Source: Eudorina sp. 2006-703-Eu-15 (Eukaryota; Chlorophyta; Chlorophyceae; Chlamydomonadales; Volvocaceae). Taken from it: 64,000 nt of DNA. This document shows, in pieces, positions 13,591 to 25,257 of this stretch. The position numbers and the translations under genes were made by a program. The notes beneath the pieces were generated by a model. It was not told the origin of the DNA. It saw only the letters and a program-made list of their open reading frames with translations, and made no database searches. The stretch's first letter is position 1, and each line of letters opens with the position of its first letter. The stretch lies in contig BDSI01000080.1 in NCBI GenBank assembly GCA_003117195.1, positions 1 to 64,000 on the forward strand. Direction: 5' to 3'.

Positions 13591-13660
13591 CCCAATCCCC
13601 AATCCCCAATCCCCTCCCCTCCCCTCCCCTCCCCTCCCCTCCCCTCCCCTCCCCTCCCCT
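13591..13660. repeat. pyrimidine-rich pentanucleotide repeat
   Basis: Copies of CCCAATC run into ten perfect copies of CCCCT (13611-13660). A T-rich then 'tttaaccccc' stretch follows at 13680-13710. It is a homopurine/homopyrimidine tract of the kind that can form non-B DNA. Confidence 0.95.
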
Positions 13661-14806
13661 GTGCCCGGGTTCGTTCTGCGGGTTTATTTATTTTTCTCAA
13701 TTTAACCCCCTCCCCTCCCTTCCATGCACTGTGTCAGCATGCCGCCGTCCAGTTCGGCCCCCCCTCCCCTGATGGTGATCACGATTGGCCCGCGCCTTCC
13801 CCGGACCCCCCACTCCCGGACGCCACCCAGGAAGTCACCCGGGAAGTCACGCTGTCCACTCACGCTGTAACCGTACCATCTACCCCCTGTCTGTCTGCTC
13901 CGCCTACCTATCTGCCTGAATGGCTGCCTGCTCGTCTCCGTCCAAGGTCCTCCCATGGCTCCAGAGCCCAGAGGTCCAGGGCGCGGGGGCCATGGCGGGG
14001 TCCTGTCCGCAACCCCATGACGGGGGTTGCGGCGCGGGCGCGGGCAGAGCCGCGCCACCGCCGTGCTCGCGCTGCGTCGTGCGGCGCCCACACGCCCCCA
14101 CTCCTCGCAGGCCGCAGCCGCCGCGGAAACCCCTACATACGCACGCACGCTCACTCGGCAAACCTATCCCGGCGACCCTAGACCCCTGCTGCGGCGACAG
14201 CCCGCTTGTGAGGGCGCGGCCCCGGGAGGGCCGCACCCTGCACATCACCATCGCGAGACCGCGATCAGGCCGCTTGGCCGGGCGCCCGCTGCAGCGCGCA
14301 GGTTTGGGGTCGCCTATCTCAAGAGTTGTCCTGTTGCTGTGATGCTGCCTGCGAATCACGCTAATATATATGACCAGCTGCGGTGCGCTGCGCTGGCGTC
14401 CGACAGTACCGTGTTGTCCTGGATGGGTTTGCGCGTGTGACGTCGTCTTTGAGCTAATCCTCGCCTCCCTCCCCCGCACGTACATCCATGGCCCCTGCTC
14501 CCACGACCGTTTAGGCCCGGTGACTGGCCCATGGGTCGGTGTCCCTCCGAGCTTGATCTCACGAACATACCGGACCCTTGGGAGACCCGGCCTACCCAAA
14601 GCCGGCCGGAGTGAGGGAGGGGTGCTGATGGAGCTGCCGACACCTCTCAGCTACCTCGGCTAGTAGGAGGGAAGCTGAGGTGCGGCCCAGGCGGCCGGAA
14701 CAGGCCGGCCTGGGTACGGGCCGCCGTACGGCACTGGGTACGGCGAGGGTCCGTAGGGGGGACGATTGAAGCCCGGTGGGGGCATTGGCGGCTGCGGCCG
14801 GAGGAG

Positions 14807-17800
14807 TCAGTTGTTGGTTGGGTTCGCTGTTGCCGCCAGGGGCGGCGGGGCGCCGTACGGTTGGTACACGACTGGCCCGCCGGGCGGTGGATACATGGGC
14901 TGAGGCGGTGGATACATGGGCTGAGGCGGTGGATACATGGGCTGAGGCGGAGGGTACATGGCCGGCGCCCCGGGCGGAGGATAATCTGGTTGAGGCGGCG
15001 GGAAGGCAGCCCCCTCCGGTGGCGGGTACGCGGCTGCGTCCTCGGGTCTGGCGGGCGGCGGCTGCTGGCCCGGCGCCACCACGATCGCTTTGACCGGCGC
15101 TTGCTCGTTGCCGGAGCCATCCTCCGGGGCCACCTGTGGACGGCGGGTGGGGGCGGGGGGGAGCCCGGGTGGGGCGGGGGGTGCATCGGGGACATTGGTA
15201 GGCGTACCGTGTTGGAAGCTGTGCGGCTGCTAGATCAAAGGGCCCGATCGGGATACGAGGATACCGGCGGACACGGGTGGGCGGCCGGGCGCTAGAGGAG
15301 TGCGGAGGTGGAGGCAAGTGCTCCGCGGACAGACGGGGCCAAGGGCGCCCCACCTGTCCGAAGAATGGGTGATGGGCGATAGGGACTGGTGCGTAGGACA
15401 TGCCAATGTCGGCGGTGGGGTGGCCTGGGGGTTGCGCAGCGGCGGCGGTGGGCGGCACGACCCCCTCGTGGGACCGGGGACAGACGACAGGGCTGCAGCG
15501 CTCACCTGCCAGGACGCTAGGCCCGGACCCATCCAGCCATCCGTCCACCGCCGCCCTCCTCCGGTACTGACCCGCACTCACGGCGGGGCCGCCTCCGCGC
15601 GCCTCGTCCCGCGCCGCGGGACGCGCATCCCGCCCTCAGCCCCGGGCCGAGGTCCCCTACTCCCCCATCCCCTGCCACACCTTGTTTTTCATGCGCTTGC
15701 CCACCATCGGCTTGCAGCCGCAGCAGCCGCTGTGCGGCAGCTGATCCAGGCGACCCAGGAAGGCCATGGCCAGGGTGCAGGACATGTAGATGAGCCAGCC
15801 GCCGAAGGTGAGCACCCCCCACAGCTTGAAACTGTAGTCGGTGACCTCGCAGCAGGGGAACTCCTTGAAGTCGACGTAGATGGGCCGGACCACCGCCACC
15901 CCCGTGTCCACCAGCAGCCGATCGATCTGTGTGGCAGGGGTGGGGGCGCACGGGAGGGGAGGGGGAGGGGGGGCGGGGGCCGCGAGTACGGCGCTGAGAA
16001 GGGGCGCTGAGACCCGGCGGGGGCGGTGCGTGAACCCAAGGCAGACGGGCATGGCAGATGGCCGCAGTACGGCATGTGGTACATAAAATACGGCATCGCG
16101 GGTGTCTTTAATAATGAATAAAGTTCGATACGTGTCATTTGTGGAGGGTGCCTATGTGTGTGTACATACATTTGGTTTGGCGAGGTCGGCAACGGCGTGA
16201 GGCCGTCATCGGCCCACAGACGCCCGATACCAAATATCCAGTACTCCAGTACTCCAGCTACTGCATCACGACGGACGGTGGCCCGGCGGCAACCCTAACC
16301 TCACCCTGCCGAGGGTTGTGTTGACGAAGCCCTTGACGTTGTTGATGATGACGATGAGCTTGGGCTTTGGCGTGTACTGCGCGGTGAAGTTGTCAATCAT
16401 GTTGTTGGTGAGGTCCACCACCTGGGCCTCGACCTGGGGGGGAGGGGTGGGGGGAAGGCAAGCCAGGGCAGGGCAGGGCGGTGCAGGGCAGGGCGGGGAG
16501 CTGGTGTCCGGACTGAGCACAGCGGGGAGAGATGTCGCTCTCTCGCGCGCATGGAGCCTGCCGCGCGCAGGTGGCACCTCCCACCACGAACCCTGCGGCA
16601 GGCCCGGCACTTCGCCGGCATCCCCCTTTTAAGACTCCAGGGAGGGGGGGTTGTCTTCCTCATGCCCTCGACACCGTCACGTGCAGGATCCGTCTTCCAG
16701 AGGGCCGCTACGCCGATTGACGACCAACCCCCCGCGCCCCCGAGCTGCTGTACCCCTCGTTCCCTCCCCGTCCCGTGAAACCCTCTCCCCCTTTGGCGGC
16801 ACCCGCCCCGCCCCGCCCCGCCCTGCCTTGGGTATGTCGACCAGGTTGGCGGCCTTGAGCACCCCCTCAACACTGGCGTTGTTGGGCGCGAAGAAGTAGT
16901 AGTTGGCCAGGGGCTGCGGGGGGCGGGGGAAAGGGGGCGGAGGGACGTGGGGGCGGCAGGCGAGCGCCAGGTGGGAATGTCTCCTGCTCCCGCCGCTGCT
17001 CCCGGCGCTGCTCCCGGCGGCACCCCAAGCGCCTCGGGCGCCTGCTCGCGTTGTTGATGTTGATGCTCCTCCCGCGCTGCTCCCCCCGTTGGACACGTCG
17101 GACCCCTCTGCTCTCAAACCCCCAGTCCTCCACAACGCACGCACACGGGCACACGCTCCACGCCCCGCGGGCCCCCGCGGTCCTACGAAACACCTCTAGC
17201 GGAACACATCAACGCACGCACGCCGCCCAGGCCGACGACCCGCGAGCACCCCACCCCACCCCACCTGTTTCTTTTTAACCCCCATTTTGTCAATACAGAC
17301 AGCGAAATCGCGAAACAATCACCGATGTTTAACCCCCACCCCACCCTCCGGCTCCGCCCGTCGCCTTCCCTCCACCCGGCACGCACCGAGACGGTGCTCC
17401 CGTTGCCCAGCGCGCTCAGCACGACGTGCTCCGTGTGGTAGCAGCCGTCCTGCGCCACCACGAGCACCACCGCGAACAGCGTCGCCAGCAGGAACAGCAC
17501 TGCCGCCAGCAGCAGCAGGAAGAAGACGGCGCAGCCGATGCCCCAGGGGCAGTTGAGGCCCACCACCACGATCAGCAAGACCACGAACACGGCCGCCACC
17601 GCCAGCACCGCGCAGGTGGCCCGGTAGCGGGCCAGGTCGATGCTCTGCACCCGGTCGTCGTTTTTGGCCTCGAAGTCATCCACCTTGACGATCACCTGTT
17701 GGCGGAGTGCGGGGTGTCGGGGGTGTATGTGGGGTGAGGCCGGAGAGCGGTGTGTGTGGGGTGGGGGGTGGGGGGGGCGGATTGCGGATTGCGGGGTGTG

Positions 17801-20800
17801 GGGCCGGAGGCTGTGGGAGCCGAGCTTGGGAGGGCGGGGGCGATATCGTGGAATGCGAAAAAAACGATGTGAGGTGTCGGGTGGGGCGCGGGGCGCTTCA
17901 GCGCCATCACCCGCCGGCCGCGCCCCACCCGAGGCAGCATTCGGCCGCCGGTGAGCGCCGGCCCGTGACGGAGCGCGTCCTGCTCCTGACATGCGGCTCG
18001 TGTCTGTGTGCCTGGTAGGCACGAGGTCTGCCGCTGCGGCTGCCGATGCGTCGCCGCAGCCGCAGTCGCTGCCGCCGAACTGTAGTCGCCGCCGCCGCCG
18101 CAGCAGCAGCAGCGCCGAGGGCAGATACACGCAAAGGGTAGGCCCCTCAAGACAGGCGCGCGCATGCCACGTGGGGGAGTGACAGCCGTCGTGCTGGCGT
18201 GGAGTCTGAAGCGTCGCAGATCACACAACCCACCCACCCTCCCATCCGCCCACCCTCCCATCCGCCCACTTCCCCGCCCTCCCACCCGCCCACTTCCCCG
18301 CCCTCCCATCCGCCCACGCACCCACCTTGGACTTGAGCTGGTTCACTCCCGAGCCGAAGGACGCCTGGATGCTGGCCGTCTGCGACCTCACATTGGCGGG
18401 GACCGTCACCAGCAGGTTCTCGATGGTGGTTACGGCCGACGACACGGCGTCCAGCTCCTGGGGGGGAGAGGAAGGGAGGGGAACAGGTGGCGCCCGGAAG
18501 GCGTCAGGACTGCGGCTTCACACCAGCTCTCACAGGTGCTGAGGTGCTGGGGGTGGACAGCGCCCTGCTGGGTGGCGGTGGGTGTGCTGGTGGGTTGGGG
18601 AGCTGGTGAGCCGGGCTGACGGGACGGAGTGAGGGTAACCAGGGTACTGCAACCCTTTGCCGGTACCGATGAAGCCTCGCATCCAGCCCTTCACCGCGCA
18701 CGGCATGGGACCTCAGAATGCGTAATGACATTGACAGAGAGAGAGAGGGAGAGAGAAAGAGAGAGAGGGATTTGAGGGGCGAGGGGGGAGGGGCGGAGAG
18801 GAGGTGGAACTGCGGGGCGCCCCGCACGGAATGCCAGGACAGCCACTGCGTCGACCCATTACCTTCGGCGCATCCGAGCCCCAGCCTCCCCGTCCTCCGC
18901 CCCGCGCACCCCTCTGGCATATCACCTTTTACCGCCCGCCGCCCCCAGCCTTCCCCCCCCCCGCACCTTGGTCTTCTGCGCGGGCATAGCGTCCCACAGC
19001 GACTTGATGGAGGCGGTGAGGCTCTGGTAGGGCGCCAGGGAGGGCCGCGAGGAGATGGCGGCGTCGGAGGCGGCGGCGGACGCGTCCACGGCGGTCAGGC
19101 CGGTCTTGATGGGCGAGATCAGGGTGCCCAGGCCGCCGTTCGCGGCGGCCTGCACCGCCGCCACGCTGGTGCTGCCGGTCGCGGTGTTGGCGTTCGTCTG
19201 CGCGGCACCAAGATGGGCGCGGCACCAAGACGATGACCACCGCGACGGTGAGCAGTAAAGACGAGACACAAGGATGACCGCGGGCGGCCGCGGCGACGCC
19301 AGGTTGCCTGGTCGGCGCCAGCCACATCGAATGAAACACATTGTAGCACTGGCAGACAGCCCGTGACGGAGCTGTTCGCCGACGGCCCCGTGCTCAGTCC
19401 AGGCAGATAGAAAGCCCACATCCCAGCCCAGCACAGAGCCTGCCGGACGAGGCTGCCAGGGCAAGCGCAGACCCCCCCAGGTCCCGAAACCACACCCTGT
19501 ACGGGCCGCACACCCTGTACGGGCCGCACGACCTGTACGGGCCGCACGACCTGTACGGGCCGCACGACCTGTACGGGCCGCACGACCTGTACGGGCCGCA
19601 CGACCTGTACGGGCCGCGCGACCGCTGATACCGTACCCCTGGGCTAAAATACGCACAATACACAGCGCGCCGCCCGGAATCATCCGCCGGCCCCCCGCCG
19701 GCGGGCCCTCAAGGCCTACCCTTCTCCGGCCCCCTCACGGACACCGCGATTCCCCCACGCCCCGCACCGCGGCACTCTGGCTGACGTCCCAGGTGTTGCC
19801 GGAATCCGTCGCGGAGCTCTTCAGGGCGGCAAAGGTGGTTGACGAGGGGGCGGCATCGTACGCGGCGATGGCGTCCCGGGTGTTGTTGTACTTGCCGGAC
19901 AGGCTGTCCAGCGAGGTCCTAAGGAGGCAGGCAGGCGGGCGACCGCGCGGGCACACGGGCACGGGGGCACGGAGGCAGACCCCAAGGGGAGGACGGAGGT
20001 CGAGGGGGCCTGGTCGGGGTGTCTGTGTATGGGGTTGGACGTGCAGCAGTCAGTGTGCAGCGAGCGGCAGCGGGCCCCGTGGCGACAGGGCCTAGCTGGC
20101 TAGCTGGCTGCCCGGCTGCGCGCAGGGTTTGACTGTCAGCTGACTGTTCAGTCTCTCGCTCTCTCTTTCTCTGTCTTATTCTCGGCCCCTTTCTTTCTCG
20201 CTGATTGTCTATCTCTCCCCCCCAGCGCCCCTATCGCTCTCACTTGAGGTTGTTGAGGGCGGCCCGCGCGTCGTCCAGGGTGCTGAGCGGCACCGCGTTG
20301 ACCAGCGACTGCGCGCTGTTCAGGTTGCTGATGAGGGCGCCGGCCGAGGAGCCCAGCGACACGTCGCCCGCCAGCGCCGAGATGTTGGCCGCCAGGGAGG
20401 GCGGCGAGGGGGTCAGGCTCGTCAGCGCGCTCACGTTGCCGTACACGCTGCGCAGCCTGCGCAGCACGTCGTTGGTGGCGGTGTCCAGCCCGGCCACATT
20501 CGCCTGCGTGTGGACGCGGTCGGTGTCGGGGCGGGTGGGAGGTCAGCGTTGTGAACCCCGCGCGGGGGAGCGTGTTCGTAGGTGTAAGGACGCCGGTCCT
20601 AGGGTCCCTACTGCCCGCCCGTGCCCGGCCCACAGAGCACCGGCGTACCTGACCGCTCACATGCTGCCCCAGACCTCCGCCCCGCCGCCCCCAATCCGGG
20701 GCTCGGCTCGAGAAGCCCACCGCATCGGCCGGCTTACCCCCCTCATCCTTCCCCCCACCCACATTTCTTTATCCTACCAAATCGCGATAGGTTAACCCCC

Positions 20801-23800
20801 ACCCCCCACCCCACACACACTTCACGGCGGCGAGGGTGTCTAGGCCCCCACCTGCACGTAGTCGATCTGGTCCAGCAGCCTCTTCATGCTGGCCAGGGCG
20901 CCGTTCCACGTGTTGTAGAAGGACGTGAGCGACGAGGCCACGGCGGGCGCCTTGGTGTACTGCAGGTCGGCGAAGGAGGCGTTGAGGGACGAGATGTTGG
21001 CGGCCAGGCCGGCCAGCGTGTTGCCGGTCTGCAGCGAGCGCCAGATGTCCAGGCTCGCCACCTCGCCGGCCAGCAGCCCCCGCCAGGTCTCCACCTCCAC
21101 GGCGGTCATGGCGATCTTCAGGCTGCTCGTGTCGTACCTGCGGACACCGAGGGGGCCGGACATACGGCCAGGAAGGGACCAGGCGGGTGGCGACAGGGTC
21201 AGGGCGGGCCAGAGGATGGGGGGCAAGCCCCAAACGACCCCGGAAGACGCCATCACAGGGAGGCCGGGCGGGGTAGGTGACGGTACGGGAACTTAGCGCG
21301 GCTAAGGAGGGGGGAAGGGGAGGAGGGAGATTGAAACTGAGTCCCCCGCACCCTTGCCGGCCGTCTCAAACGATGCCTGGGCCGACACGTCGCCGTCCCA
21401 ACCCAATCAATTTCCCGTCAAACGTGTGTGCCCTGTCGCCCATATCTGTCTACCCGTCCGCGGTCCTCGTTGTGGCGGTTGGGTTCGTGTCGTGCTGCTG
21501 GCTGGACCCTTCGCCACCTAACCCGGATGCGCACTCACGACGGGTAAGAAGCGGTGCTCAGGGTCGTGAACTGCGCATTGAGAGCGCCCAGCCGGGTGCT
21601 GTAGTTGCTGCAGGCAGCCACGACGTTCTTCAGCGCGGGCATGCCCGCCGCCAGCGTGTCCAGTTTGCTGGACAGGCCGGTCGGGGAGGAGGCCGACAGC
21701 TGGGGCCGCGCCGCGGCGATCTGGCCGCGCACATTCGCCATGCTGCTGTTCAGGTTGTTGAGCGCGTTAACGACGGTGTTGGGGTCCGCGGCGGCGGAGC
21801 CCAGCGTGGTGCTGATGGTCTGAGGGGATGAGGACGGGTACGGCCGCGCCGAGTGGGGCCGTGCCGGGCAGGGCCGCGCAGGGCCGGTCAAGGGCGAGGT
21901 GGGCAGGGTGGGGTAGGGTAAGCCTGGGTGGATCACGGTGGAGGAGCTGCGGAGGTGATACACGGCCGGGGGTGGACGGCCGCCTCGTGCTCAGCTGACG
22001 TGGTGCCACCCGTGGTGCAAAAGACCCGTCCACCCCGCGTGCCGCAGTCAGCAGCCCGTAGGCCCCCACGCGGCCAGACACCTGTCCGCCGCCCTCCCCT
22101 TCCCAGGTCCTGCATCCTACTTGGGGCCGCTTCCTACATCCAGACAAGAATTTGTCGACGGACAGTCCTTTACACCACCATATCCTCGCTTTAACGTAGC
22201 TCTCGGGCCCGCTTCATACATCCCGCTGCTGTCACCGGGCCTATTTGTCTCAGTTAGTTTAATCACCTCCCCCCCTCAAAGTCATTACGGTCCCCCAGCA
22301 TACACCGACGCGACGCCCCATCCGCGGCTGCCGCCGCCTCCCGCCGGCTCCCCACCTGCAGGTTCGCTTTGATGAGCGGCAGGTTGATGTCGTTGTTCAC
22401 CAGCGAGACGATCGAGTCCAGGATGGGGTTCACGCCGCTGAGGCCGCCCACCAGCGTGTCCATGGACAGGGTGGTGTTGTCCAGGTAGTCGGTCAGGCGA
22501 TTGACGGGTCGCCACACCTTGACGAACAGCGACTTGGGCGCCATGATGATGCCTGCAGTGCAAGGCAGGTGCAGTACGGCATAGCACGCCGTACAATCGC
22601 CGTCAGATCCCACATTATGTCGTACACCACGACACACATCATCGTGGTGGGACGAGCCCGGCTGCTGCGGACATCCATCCCCGGTGTTACCCCGTGCGGG
22701 GACCCCGATGCTGACGGCCCCGCGGGACGTGTGCAGCAGGCAGCCGCGTTCGCGGTGGCGGCGCGCCTCGATGGGCCGTGATGGGCCGGCCGGCCGTTAC
22801 GGCGGCTGCCGAGCCACGGCACTCCCTTGCCGACTAACATGCCGACCAACATGCCGAGGTTCGCCGGCATTCCGAGCCCCTGTGGCCGTTTAACATCCAT
22901 CCCCGCGTGGCAACAGCTGGGCCTCTTGCCCCGCCTTCCACCCTCATTGGTGCGATTAGCGGGAAAACGGCCCTGTGTTGGTGCCGGTCATACGGGTCGC
23001 AGGGCCCCCTCACCCTCTCACCCGCCAGAAGGATCGAGAAGGCCGCCACCGCGAACAGCCAGACCACGCCCTGCAGGCCGTGAGGGGGCGAAACAGGGTT
23101 GGGCACCGGATGGGGTCGGGGGGTTGAGTCCTATCCCGGTTTGGGAGACAGCCTGCCGCCTGGCAGCCGACATGCCGCCAGCGTGTGTAGGTGGGCGGAT
23201 GGTGGAACGACGACCCATGGGTCCAACGAGAGTTCGTGGGTGACATGGATTGAAGGAGGACCCGCCCAGTGGTTCCTACCCGGTGTCGTGCCGCGTAGCA
23301 ATGCACACCCAGAGCGGCCCCCTGGTCCAGGCACGCGAAACGCACCTTCTGGAGCCAGTACTTCCAGCCGCGCAGGATCGTGTCCGGGTCCGCCTGCGCC
23401 CGCCGCTCCTCGCACGAGCTCCGCATGCAGCAGGACATGCAGCAGCGCCGGACGAGGCGCCTGGGCACGAGGCAGCGCGGCCGGCAGGGCCACCCGTCAT
23501 CATCCATCACCGAATGGGGCCATCGAACCTGCTCGAGTTGCTCGATGGGAGCTGCATCTACACCCAGCCCCGTCGCTGCCGCGAGTCTCATAACCGTTAC
23601 TCCACATGCCGTTCCCCAGCAGCCGGTTACGGTAACAGGGCCTGTTACCGCTACGGCCACCCGGACCTTGGGAGAACGAGGACAAAGAAATGCCCCACCC
23701 TGTCGGGTTGGTTAGATATACAGGCGAGCATTCCCGCCCCAGTGAGCTCCCCGCTCGCACCATAGCAGGAAGACCAGGAGCGATACGAGGGTGATGACCA

Positions 23801-24827
23801 CGAACGCAATGTTGGCCTGCACCTGCCGAACGACCGTCTTGGTAACGTACGTCTGCAGCCGGGGAGCCAGCGGGGCAGCATGCAAGGGCACCAGAGGGTC
23901 GGGACGGCGTTTCCAATCTGCAGAGTGGTACAACATGACTTCTGGTACGATACTTGTCGAACTCCCGGGGAAGCGCTTCGCCGCCGAGATAAACCCGTAT
24001 GACTCAACAGTCCGCCACACAGGGTCACCGGTATCACTCTGACAGCACACGCCAGACAGTGTGGTCAAGGTGGGTGCGCTGCGTCCCGAGTCCGTCCACT
24101 GGTGGCGTGGTATGGATGACCAGGCAGGCGACAGGTTGACGAAGAGCGATGATATGACATACCCAACATCCATGCAATAACCATTCAATAAGCCGGCGTG
24201 GAAAGCATCAGATGGTGCTCGCCGCGCCCATCCCCCCGCACCCGTTGAACCGCGCAGGCACTGAAAGGCCGTGTTCAGGGGCTGACTCTAACGAGCTGCA
24301 GCGATACCATCACGTGACAGGCATTGTCACCGACGAAGAGGCTTTGCTACCATCTTACCTTCGCTTCCTCCTTCGTCCAGCGCGTCACATTCGCAAAAGT
24401 CTCCGGTGGCGACGGTCCCCGCAGAAAAATGGCATCCTGCATTACATGCATGCACGTCAGTCAATCATCGTAGTAGTCGTCAAGCAAAGTCGACGCCGGA
24501 AGGTAGGCCGAACATCACATTCGCACTCCACCACCAAAGCAGCGCACGCCGATTCCTGATTATCTGATTCACAAACAAACACATAGACCTTACAGATGTC
24601 AGCTGGTTCACGGAAAGACGTGGTGCTAATCAATATCGACGTTCTCACAGCCAGCCTACCCTCCACAGCGCCTTGGGGCACACGTCGACCGTGTAGTTGT
24701 CGTTTTGTGCAGATGCGTGATTAGGCATGAACGTGATGAGTACCACGCACAAAAGCAGCGATAAGAGAAATCCATGAGGAGGCTGACAAAGGCCCGTTCC
24801 ACTAATGGAGTTGCGTATTTGTTTCAT
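14807..24827 (-). CDS. prominin-like five-transmembrane glycoprotein
   Basis: 17 exons, 1107 aa, no frame break: 24827-24660, 24436-24359, 24038-23761, 23460-23346, 23070-23022, 22552-22356, 21819-21539, 21137-20852, 20503-20244, 19918-19768, 19197-18967, 18457-18326, 17695-17387, 16913-16827, 16433-16305, 15926-15681, 15133-14807. Residues 1-41 form a signal peptide ending near ANHASAQ-like sequence (SP core LLSLLLCVVL). TM1 is about 157-175. It is followed by a basic Cys-rich cytosolic loop (CCMSCCMRSSC), TM2 214-230, an extracellular loop of about 540 aa rich in helix-like repeats, TM3 770-790, TM4 796-822, a second loop of about 130 aa, TM5 952-975, and a cytosolic tail with CCGC and four Tyr-Pro-Pro-Pro-Gln-Pro-Met style repeats. 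This order matches prominins (CD133); Tweety-family proteins also have five spans. All 14 NxS/T sequons lie in predicted outside segments. The exon ending at 16827 uses a GC donor, or else a GT donor at 16802 adding eight residues. Start context has G at -3. The family call rests on topology, not on alignment. Confidence 0.82.
14884..14960 (-). repeat. 21-bp coding repeats in cytosolic tail
   Basis: Three exact copies of a 21-bp unit (14884-14904, 14905-14925, 14926-14946) plus a degenerate fourth encode a heptapeptide YPPPQPM-type repeat in the C-terminal tail of the prominin-like protein. Such Pro/Tyr repeats could bind SH3- or WW-like domains; that is inference. Confidence 0.9.
18229..18318. 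repeat. intronic C-rich minisatellite
   Basis: Imperfect repeats of 'ccctcccatccgcccac' and 'ttccccgccctcccac' lie directly beside the donor of the exon 18457-18326 of the prominin-like gene. Confidence 0.85.
19491..19617. repeat. 18-bp intronic minisatellite carrying GTACGG
   Basis: About seven copies of ccgcacgacctgtacggg (early copies have 'caccctg' in place of 'cgacctg') lie in the intron between exons 19918-19768 and 19197-18967 of the prominin-like gene. Each copy contains the GTACGG word that is scattered through introns of this window. Confidence 0.95.
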
Positions 24828-25257
24828 TTCAAGTATAAATGTTTTATGATAAAACCTATGATGCTAACCATGAATGATACTCATGTTCTGTCGCCAGTAG
24901 AAAACTGCATAATAACTCTGAATGGTAGCATACATGAATAATAATAATCTGTGCGAGTGATTTAATAAGATACCATTCCCTGCGATTGTTAACTCTTATT
25001 CCAGGAGCAGTTTCCAACTTTGACTATCTGCCCTGTACGGATGGACGAGAAGGTTGGAACGTGGGAATGTGTAGGTCAGGAACGCACGTTTCCTTCTAGT
25101 TCGGCCGGACACGCTGTACATTTTGAAAGGGACTCTTAAAGCTGGATTAAGTGATACTCCAGGTGCTGTAGCCGCGTATGGACAGGGGCAATAAGGTTTG
25201 TTCGTTGCCGCAGCATTCAGCAGCCTTGGCTTCATACCTGATACCTGATACGATTTG
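24828..25257. promoter_or_regulatory. shared divergent promoter region
   Basis: 430 bp separate the start codon of the prominin-like gene (-) from the proposed start of the large plus-strand gene. It is markedly AT-rich compared with its surroundings and holds the palindrome ttttatgataaaa (24842-24854) and several TATA-like words. A bidirectional promoter is inferred from position only; no specific factor site is recognised. Confidence 0.45.

Larger units (their letters stand above)
10946..14806. other. intergenic region between two membrane-protein genes
   Basis: It should contain the promoter of the tetraspan-like gene (near 10946) and the 3' UTR of the prominin-like gene (near 14806). Long open frames around 13500-14600 on both strands mirror each other, lack convincing splice sites, and look like GC-driven shadows. 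I see no gene here, only simple repeats. Confidence 0.5.

Noticed and set aside
14592..15581. 329-codon minus-strand frame overlapping the prominin-like tail exon
   Set aside because: It is another frame of the exon 15133-14807, whose correct frame joins in phase to TM5 and gives clean Pro-rich repeats.
15657..15681. Stop codon just after TM5 as the end of the prominin-like protein
   Set aside because: An AAG|GTGTGG donor at 15680 splices in phase 0 to the exon at 15133, which encodes a convincing cytosolic tail. Reading through would end in GMGE instead.
23500..23660. Longer version of the Cys-rich exon of the prominin-like gene
   Set aside because: The frame is open to 23660, but the only phase-2 acceptor that avoids a stop and keeps a basic residue run after TM1 is at 23461.
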